A DNA stretch of 64,000 bases from contig OZ034969.1 in assembly GCA_964030785.1 (NCBI GenBank), positions 70,363,362 through 70,427,361 of the forward strand, in the 5' to 3' direction. A program made the position numbers and the translations under genes. Shown here piece after piece: positions 55,905 through 64,000 of this stretch (position 1 is its first letter; every line of letters begins with the position of its first letter). A model generated the notes under the pieces. That model ran no database searches. It was not told where the DNA came from and saw only the letters and a list, made by a program, of their open reading frames with translations. The DNA is from Siderastrea siderea. Taxonomy: Eukaryota; Cnidaria; Anthozoa; Scleractinia; Rhizangiidae.

Positions 55905-58900
55905 CAGCATTTTAAACAGCAGTTTTCCCACGATATGCCTAGACGTTAACTCCATGTAATTCGATTGCAACTGATGCTAACTACTAACTATCCTGCGAAC
56001 AGACTCACTTGTTTGCTATGTAGAACTGAAACCCGTTTTTAAGCTTGCTACTTTCAGTCATTTACTACTGCCTATGTCGAACTAGACTTTCTCTAATTCC
56101 CCGCTACGTTCTTCTGGTTGCCGAAGTTGACGCTCTGCAACTCGAAGGGCTGTTATTGATAGTGTATACTGCTTGATTACTACAGGAGTCAACGTCACAC
56201 GCAACCCTGACGTATTATAATTGGCCATTTTTTTTTTAATGATGAACTTACCGTATATCATCCAAGTTAACAAAATAGAAACGCTGATTAGAAGTAATAA
56301 ACAGCATGAATAGCCTATATTACATACAAAAAAAGATTGCAAGAAGTAATGTAGTTTGTTCCATTGCTTATTTTTGTTAAAAAGTGACAGCACCCTCGCT
56401 ATCCCGATTCCTCGATCAAACATCTCAAACAATTTTCACTTCTTCTTTGAGAGTTCGAGATAAGAGAGGTCTGCCGAAGAACAGTTTGCAATGTTGCATC
56501 AGTTATACCTTGCGGTTCGTTTATTGATCCTGTAAGTCTTTCGCCTTTTTTTTAAATATACACTACAACTGCAATTAATTGAAGGATACTCGAGTCCTTG
56601 TAGATCAGTATCAATACTAAAAAACCGTTGTTTTAGAATTCAGAAGAGCATTTTTGTGCCACCATGAATAACAGTAATTTTACTTAACCCGTGAAACAGA
56701 TACTAAACTATTACTTGCTATTATACAGTTATTCCATTGTTTTCTTTTGTTGGACTTGGAGTATTAAACACTTATTGTTTGATTTAGTAAAATCATTCTG
56801 TTACAGTATACTGTTACAGCAATAGTCAGTAATTGCGTTTACGTAAATACTTTAACCTGGGTAAACACTACACTGCATGGCTTGGAATGCCGGCACAAAA
56901 AGCCGATACGATCAAGTACCTAGCACGTACGAAGCAAGGCAATTTATACCAGGCTGGTATGCAGGTTTCATCCTGGAACAAATCCCGTCCATCAGGATTT
57001 CAGCGATAGATCTTCAGGGCAAAAGCTCCGAAGTCAGGAGATCACCACTGAGACTCGGTGCTCTCGGTAACATTTACTTTCAATTGACGTTGACTCGTAA
57101 ACGTATCCGCTATTCAGATGTTTGGTGCAGCATGATTCTGGCACGAAAAGCACGCAAGTAAAATGGTTTTCTCTTGTCCGAACAGACGTCCTATCCCCGG
57201 TATTTTTTTTTTTATCCTCACAATCCGGTATTGTGTGAACCCAACCATAACTGAGTAATCGCTAAACACGTGTTTGGATTTCATAGTACAACGGACTCGG
57301 ACAGTATTTTAATAGGACCATATATCTATGCATATATATCAACTATGCAATAAGTTGATTAGTTTTTTAGACGGAATCAACAGAAAGGTTAACTAGACAT
57401 TCTAGTCATTTTTATAAGTTTAGATACATAATGTCTTATGCTTAGGACTCAGTTTATCTTATTGCCTTGAGGAAATGTTAGGCCTGAGTTGGTATAAGAA
57501 AGCGACTTTGGGTGCGATTCCATCGCAATTTGTCTGTGATTTTAAAGTGATAACATTAGAGAGCATGCAGAGCGCGTAAAATGACGAGACTTTGCTGCAA
57601 CTTTTTGGAGCAAGTTTCGACTCCACTCGCCTACTTTCCATGTTCGTATGATAATTGCCGGATTCTTTTTATTTTTTATACCTTTTTTTGGGTGAATTCT
57701 AAATACAACATGTACACAAGGACTTCAGTAAAGATCGCCTTATTCGATTTCCGATGTTTTTTAAAGAGGGTGCCCCCAAATACAGAGGTATTTTTGCAAA
57801 GGTTATGATTGTGGGAGGAAAGTAGATCTTAGCAAGGGTTATTGGAATCTAAAACGAAAAAGTTGAAAAAACCATGCATTTTTCGGAGATAATTAAGCAA
57901 CCATAATTCTAAAAATGCTTTAAAATACAAAGAATATATGGTAATTTCTTTCTGAATTTAAGCACAATTATCTCCCAATTTTCGTTTAGGATTCTGACAG
58001 CCCTTGCTAAGAACTGATTTTTCTATATAGACATAAACCGCGCAAAATACCTTTGTATGAGCAGGCAAATTCCGTAAGAAACTTGAATATCTCGGACCAG
58101 GCGTGTTTTTCTTGACAGCCCTGAAACTTTTTGGGCCAATTTTGGCAAGATAATTTACACTGTATCTTTGAAACAAAAATGTTACAAAGCAGAAAACGTT
58201 GTCATAAGTTAAAGGGTCTTATAGATTTCTTATCTTAAAGACATGTCAAAATAACAACTTTGTAGAGTAAGTGTTTCATATTTTTACAAATGGCTTTTCG
58301 CAACCGAAAAGTTTTCGGGGCTCGCGAAACGCGCACCAGACTCGAGAAGCGCAGAACGTGTACGTAGTAACAAAAGGCGGCACCGTCCTTAAATTTATTG
58401 GGACTAAAAACAATACTAATTAATTAACTAGAAATACGTGACTCGCAGAACTTCGCAAAGCTCGTCTGGCGTTCACGCTGTGGAGATTAGGTGGTAAATT
58501 CGTCCCATCCCGGCGAGGATTTCCAGCCACTCGTTGAATGTCCCTCATTTGTATCAGAAATTGGTCCAGTAAACAGTTGTACACAGATGATGAATAAACA
58601 AACATGTCAGCATGCAGTGAATTTTAGCAATGAATAAACATGAGAGTGCGCAATTACCAGCGGTAGTTGGATTTGGTTTTGTTGCTAGGCAACTGCGGAC
58701 ATGATCGAAATATATATAGGCAGTCTGAGATTCAACCGGCCTAAGCGATCCGCCCGCGACAAATTCACAAATCCCTGCACGTTAAATTCCGACTTTTTAT
58801 AGTAAGGCCCTGAATGGCAAATTGTACTTGATACTTCAAAAGCCATAGAGTGATAGCTTGGATTTAGTTATTTCTCTTTTTTTTTAGTTTATAGGCACTG

Positions 58901-59395
58901 GATTATTTCAAAATAGAAAAGGCAAAGACAAATACAGCTTTAGCCCTTGATGCGTCACTGTGTTCGTTTTGTGAATGTTCAATAGCCATGACATTTAGGG
59001 AGTTTCAGACTGAAGGCACTGACACAGTTTACGCTACAGTTACAGCTGGTGCCTACAAAATCACAGTTCAATTCTCACTCCATGAATGAAAATTATGCAA
59101 AATTAAGGCTCAGTGTTATCATTGCACATTGTTTTCAGAATGTAAAAGTAGCCATTGCAAATTTCTTACCAACAAAGCCTACCCATAGTTCCTGGGTACG
59201 AGGTTGCGACTTGCGAAGACCTTCTATGCTAAACCAATTTCTAAACCACCATGTTACTAAAAGAAGAGGTGGGATAGCTCCGGAATGGCACACAAATTAA
59301 CAAGCAACATGGAGCAGCAATCCTGTATGTACGCGTTGGATCAAATTAATCTAGCGGGCTAAAAAAGACAATGATACCAAAAATGAAGTACACCC
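55905..59395. other. Gene-free spacer between the convergent immune genes
   Basis: No recognisable coding domain. 57735-58095 contains an old imperfect inverted repeat (CTTAGCAAGGG..TAAAACGAAAA and its inverse). The rest is AT-rich and featureless. Confidence 0.5.
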
Positions 59396-59613
59396 GATAC
59401 AACGTAACCTTTATTGGTTTAGTAGGATATTTCGGCTGGCTACTACCAGCCTTCTTCAGGTACAATAAAATCGCAAAAAATAAAAAATGTTCCATACACA
59501 CGTGTTACTAAAAAAGTAGCTATTGTGAGAATAGTGTACTAAACTATGACAGGAGGTACATTGACAGTACAAGTACCTTGACAAGTACAGATGACTGGAA
59601 GTACATTGACATA

Positions 59614-59672
59614 TTTAGTAAGTTTCAACATGGACATTCATGAATAAAAAACCTACCATGTTGAAACTTACT
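59614..59672. repeat. Hairpin
   Basis: AGTAAGTTTCAACATGG and its inverse CCATGTTGAAACTTACT (with one offset) enclose about 23 bases. Confidence 0.6.
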
Positions 59673-59799
59673 GTCCGACAATGTACATGTCAATGTACAT
59701 GTCAATGTACTTGTGGAAATTAGAAACGAAAGGTTCGTTTTGATTGAATAACTGAGAAACGGATAGTTAGTATACAAGTATACAAGTAAAACAACAACA

Positions 59800-59960
59800 A
59801 CTACAACTACTGATACCGCTACCACAACCACTACCATTGCCACCACCGCTACTGCTACTACTGCTGCTGCTGCCGTTGCTACTACTTCTACTTCTATTAC
59901 TACTACTACTTGCGGTCATGCAAATAAAGCAATTTACTACTACTACTACTACTACTGCTG

Positions 59961-60022
<62 letters not shown>

Positions 60023-60041
60023 GCTACTACTACTACTGCTA

Positions 60042-60076
<35 letters not shown>

Positions 60077-60080
60077 ACTA

Positions 60081-60112
<32 letters not shown>

Positions 60113-60185
60113 ACTAGTGACTACTGCTGCTACTGCTACTGCTACTGCTACTGCTACTGCAACTGCTACTGCTACTCAGCTACTG

Positions 60186-60236
<51 letters not shown>

Positions 60237-60237
60237 G
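59800..60237. repeat. (ACT)n/(GCTACT)n microsatellite
   Basis: Long imperfect triplet tract after GGTCATGCAAATAAAGCAAT (59916-59936), which is the same 3' end as the LINE fragment at 60.67 kb. Poly-Thr, poly-Leu and poly-Ser frames here are artefacts. Confidence 0.9.
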
Positions 60238-60693
60238 TGAAGTTTAGAGTAAGTAATCACAAACTTATGATTGAACTAGGTCGACATCAAACCGATCATA
60301 TGCCCAGAGAAACTAGATTATGCCCATTGTGTAAATCAAATCAAGTAGAAAATGAAACTCATTTCTTGTTGCAATGTAGCAAATACTCTCTGCAGAGGCA
60401 GACATTCTTAAATCGAATCAATGAAATAATACCTAATATTGAAAGGAAATCAACCTCAGAAAGCATAAAACTTCTCATGAACTCTAACGACTATCATGTG
60501 AATAAGCTAGTAATGAAGTTTATTTCCTTGTGTATGAATATACGTGATACATTGTTATTATCAAGTGAAAGTGATGTAACTTAGGTTCATTAGCATAATA
60601 TTACAGTAATATTAGTCTTGTTTTGTTATTAATTACTATAAATATGCTTTTGCAATACTGTAAAATCTTGCGGTCATGCAAATAAAGCAATTA

Positions 60694-60696
<3 letters not shown>
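60238..60696 (+). mobile_element. LINE 3' fragment: C-terminal end of a non-LTR reverse transcriptase ORF
   Basis: The frame to TAG at 60582-60584 encodes the post-RT zinc motif seen in many LINE ORF2 proteins (R-L-C-P-L-C-K, E-N-E-T-H-F-L-L-Q-C-S-K-Y) and a helical tail. It begins inside the ACT tract, so it is 5'-truncated. The 3' end GGTCATGCAAATAAAGCAAT runs into another ACT tract. Confidence 0.75.
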
Positions 60697-60729
<33 letters not shown>

Positions 60730-60805
60730 GCTGCTACTGCTACTGCTACTGCTACTGCTACTGCTACTGCTACTGCTACTGCTACTGCTAGTGCTACTGC
60801 TACTG

Positions 60806-60846
<41 letters not shown>

Positions 60847-60852
60847 GCTGCT
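60697..60852. repeat. (ACT)n microsatellite, LINE 3' tail
   Basis: ACT and TGCTAC repeats begin directly at the LINE 3' end, consistent with a simple-repeat tail that later expanded. Confidence 0.88.
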
Positions 60853-61274
60853 TACAACGCTATTACTACTTACAACGAGGATACATACATCCCGGGGCAT
60901 ACATACAGTAACTGGTCATTTCGGTGAAAATGGCCTTGTTCAAGTGACAATACTGCGGAAGACTTTGAAAAACTAAGATTGTGAAATGTTGGCAACTAGA
61001 AAGAGCTACCCGAAGTGGCCAACTTCTTTATATTAACTGAGATAAGGTTTTTTCGGAAACGATTCGAAAATTTTAAAAACTACCACAAAAGGTTGTGAAA
61101 CTTGGCCGGTTTCTGTCGTGAGGTTTCAACTGTCAGCTAAGTTTCTTACTGAAGATTGACAATAGCCGAGTTGCTCAAACGTTCAAGTTCAAAATAGTAG
61201 CTTTAAGATACTTATATGTCAGCAGACCCCAGAAATGTTATACCTCAGGGTACTACATATCTTTAGGAATCTGA
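60853..61274. other. No recognisable feature
   Basis: Short spacer before the 3' end of the minus-strand gene. No clear AATAAA on the minus strand that I could assign. Confidence 0.45.
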
Positions 61275-62735
61275 TTACTGGTTGGTAAGAGAAACGGTAC
61301 AAAACTCGTTCGCTAAATCCTTCCGAGCCACAAACTTGTGAGTCAAGGCGTGGTAGAGGACCTCGTAAGTTGCTTGCGAGTCGTGCTCTGCTTTCCACTT
61401 TTGCAGCATCTTCAGGGGCTTTTTCGCGTATTCTTCGTTCTCCTTGTGAAATCCAGTTATTTCTGCTTCGTTGAATTTTAGGCGCCGAGCAAGTTTCTCC
61501 CACGAATTCCCAAGTTTCTCTGACAACCCTTCTAAATCATCATCATCAATGGCACCAGTTTTGAAGCTGACTGCAAGAAAAAAATCGAGCAGCTCGTTCC
61601 ATGCAGCAATGGCAAATTTTACTATTTCTTTTAATAATCTTCCCCTCAAAATTCAAATTGTCTACACTTATTTATAGCGCCATGCAGCTTAGCTTTTTAT
61701 TTTAAAATGTAAATACGAGGACGAGCAGTGATTGATTCCCCCTAGGTAGTAATGCAAATATGTGACAAAAGTAGACAGACGACCTATGTTCCGAATGACA
61801 TCGAAAACGAACAGTTGTAATGTATTGCTTGGTGTTATGTTGTGAAAATTCATAAAACAAGCATGGATTTATATTAATTACAAGAAACGTCACCTGCATT
61901 CGGTTCAGTCATGGTCTTGGGATTTTTCGATTGCGGCTTGACATAAGCTGACTGAGCTGAAGCACCTGTAGACACAAAATGAATGAAAAAAAATCCACTA
62001 AATGGATCTAATTGTACATGTTGTTATAATTTTTGTTTATCTCCAGGGAATTTGTACAGGTTTGCAAATTGTTTTTGGGTAGTTTTTATTGCTTTCTTGG
62101 CTCAATTTTGCTGTAAACGCTGTGGTACGTTTGCTGGGTAAATATTAAATGTCACGCTCGAACCACTTCAGGCTTGTAACGCCTGCTGTGTTGGCCCTTT
62201 TACTCTTCTATTCTCCCTATATTGCGCAGCTTATGTCTTAGCGCTTCACACAAAAATCCTTTAATAGATCAATTCACGAACACGTGCTACATACGATGTA
62301 GGTCAAGATCTAGAATTTAGGATTGCAGTCCATGCCACGGATTGGTTTGTCACTAATGGAACGGGAAAACAAATTTGCGAACACAAGATCCCGCTTTAGA
62401 TTGGTAAAACGTAACGAGAGGAGGATGGAAGAAGCAGAATAGTTTAGAGAGGCGACACAATTTTGACTAAAACTTATGAATAAATTTGTGTGTGAGACAT
62501 GCTTATTTGAGCAAATTGTATAAGAAAATAAGACAGTAGCTATACCCACTTTCATAATGAGGCCAGTTTTGGAAAACAGTGGCATTGCTGAGGATATGCG
62601 CAGTAAGGGAAGCTGCCATTAGACTGGCAAACGGTCTCCAGGAATCTGTTTTAGACTTCTGGCCATCTGCATAGTCCGAAACCCCTTTGATGACAATCCA
62701 CTCAACTTCCAGGCTATGTGCCGCTGTGTACAAGC
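61275..62735 (-). CDS. Nucleosidase - Death domain protein, 3' part of a convergent paralogue (exons 62735-62550, 61965-61894 and 61570-61275)
   Basis: Read on the minus strand, 62735-62550 is a 186-nt exon matching the second nucleosidase exon of the main gene in length and phase ([26 protein letters not shown]). A 72-nt Ser/Pro/Lys linker exon follows, then a Death-domain exon ending in TAA at 61275-61277 (L-E-G-L-S-E-K-L-G-N-S-W, I-T-G-F-H-K-E-N). Introns are phase 1, with acceptors TTTTTTAG, TCTACAG and CTTGCAG and donors GTGGGT and GTGACG. Its DD is closer by eye to the DD at 6630 than to its partner at 54249. The first nucleosidase exon and any glycosyltransferase lie beyond the right edge. 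The gene is tail-to-tail with the 45-54 kb gene. Confidence 0.85.
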
Positions 62736-64000
62736 CTAAAAAACAAGAGGCACACTTTTACACAAACCTACGCATTAAATAATTCAAACCCTTGCATTTT
62801 TATTTTTCAATTTTACGGGTATCGTGCATTCTTGTATTTCCCGCCTATCCCACGCTAATCAGCATTGCTGCGCAATACAGGGATAAAAACTAACTTCAGT
62901 GCTTGGTCGCAACTCGGGCCAGTATCCCTGAATTCTTAGTGGCCCTGGCCAAAATAAAGTGGCCCTCAAATGTCCTCTACTAACACAAAGAGACCAAACC
63001 ATTTTCACTCGAATAAACGAATGAAAATGTTTTAGGAGGATACTCGGCTAACACGCCAAAAGAAATTTGCTTGATCTTAAAAGCTTGAAAGCTCACATTT
63101 GCCAATGTACTATCGAGAAATTGGTAAAATTGTTTTAATAATAAAAAACTTTGTTCGGTTCGTGTTGGGAATCATTCGTCTCCTTCTTGCTCGCTCTTTT
63201 CTTCACCTTTCTCACTTGGGCCTTAAAATCCCAAAGAAAAACTGGACCATTATTTTCCTAATACGGACAAAACGATCTTGTCAACATCTATAAACTACAG
63301 TATCACGATTATCAGTTTCTCTCGATTGCTTTTGAATTCAGGTAGTGTTGAGTAAGTTTTTCAATATTCATGTTTGAAAACGTACCGCATAGAACTTTGG
63401 GTAAGTCTGGATAATCAAAATGGCGTCTACATATCGGAGCGGTCTAAAACCTCGATCACGAACGGCTTTGAATTTTGCACTTCAGAAATGAACTTTTACT
63501 ACTATTGATAATCTTAGAGTTGAGGAAAGAAAGGAAAGAAAAGAAAGGTACTCCAAGGATAGAACATTTTCTTTTGCTGTTATTGTTATAATTTCTTTTC
63601 TTACTCCTCAAATCGTAGTCGCCCTTCGGGCGATCAAACCTCAACTTTTAGTGGCCCTGGACACTTTTTAATCGCCACTGGCGACCGTGAGACCGCCAAG
63701 TTTTAACCCTGGCAATATAACGAGTGCGACCAATGTCCTTTTTCTGTTTGTCTTTAAATATTTATAAATGTTGTTTCCCGTCCTGTTATAGTGATAAACC
63801 TTGAAAACAGTTACTCTATCAGCGTACGAAATAGATTTTGTAACGTACAAGCTTTCGATTCCCTTTCAAGTGACTTGAGATGGTGGGAGTCACGTGAAAA
63901 ATGTCACGGTTGGCCGCTGCAAGGAAAATCAGGGAGGCCATAGAGATATAGTGCCAGGCCCTCACTCTACATCGGGACAGAGGTTTACGAACTACCGGCC
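62736..64000 (-). other. Intron of the convergent paralogue, running off the window
   Basis: No nucleosidase N-terminal exon is seen on the minus strand. A TAGTGGCCCTGG segment recurs near 62937 and 63650, suggesting repeat sequence. Confidence 0.45.

Noticed and set aside
59837..60247. Long Thr-, Leu- and Ser-rich open frames
   Set aside because: They are translations of an ACT/GCT microsatellite on both strands.
60676..60976. Second set of homopolymeric open frames on both strands
   Set aside because: Same microsatellite artefact after the LINE 3' end.

Overview
This is a eukaryotic, intron-rich, AT-rich genomic window. It is almost certainly from an anthozoan cnidarian (stony coral or sea anemone relative). 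The evidence is spliced Death-domain genes with GT-AG introns, a caspase-like relic, an intact Gypsy LTR retrotransposon, a Penelope-like element, a Crypton-like recombinase with a Myb domain, and many short inverted-repeat (MITE-type) elements. No operon, bacterial or CRISPR signal was seen.

Layout. 0-1 kb: 3' end of a Crypton-like recombinase/Myb gene, frameshifted. 2.1-3.9 kb: palindromic array of tRNA-like genes and a satellite-like motif. 5-9.3 kb: a Death-domain (DD) gene with a tiny start exon, followed by exons for a polytopic membrane protein. 9.9-20 kb: MITEs, a broken Penelope-like element and a long foldback element. 20.4-25.6 kb: a complete Gypsy element on the minus strand, with target-site duplication, LTRs, primer site, gag and pol. 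It carries a TTAA-flanked MITE in the pol tail and an in-frame UAG between gag and pol. 28-31 kb: more MITEs. 31.8-35.3 kb: a decayed duplicate of the DD gene and a broken caspase. 36-45 kb: repeats, including a second foldback element with a nested MITE. 45.3-54.5 kb: the main gene. 54.6-61 kb: a hAT-like element, microsatellites and a LINE 3' fragment. 61.3-62.7 kb: 3' half of a convergent paralogue of the main gene.

The central finding is a nine-exon gene (45262-54529, predicted 901 residues). It joins a GT4-type glycosyltransferase, a purine-nucleoside-phosphorylase/MTA-nucleosidase-like domain and a C-terminal Death domain. Every intron is phase 1, so the modules are symmetrical exons that can be shuffled without breaking frame. 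The same DD exon type, also entered in phase 1, appears in the convergent paralogue, in the 5 kb gene and in the 32 kb pseudogene. I infer a Death-fold innate-immunity or cell-death locus. In this picture the nucleosidase (and perhaps the glycosyltransferase) acts as an effector, as in fungal and bacterial NLR-type proteins, and the DD links it to signalling partners. No NACHT or other NTPase switch domain is visible here.

Foldback elements recur: three elements (18.2, 39.4 and 50.3 kb) share the same CACAGG(C/T)AGCCC ends and flanking duplications that are 7 bp where preserved. One of them lies inside intron 4 of the immune gene.
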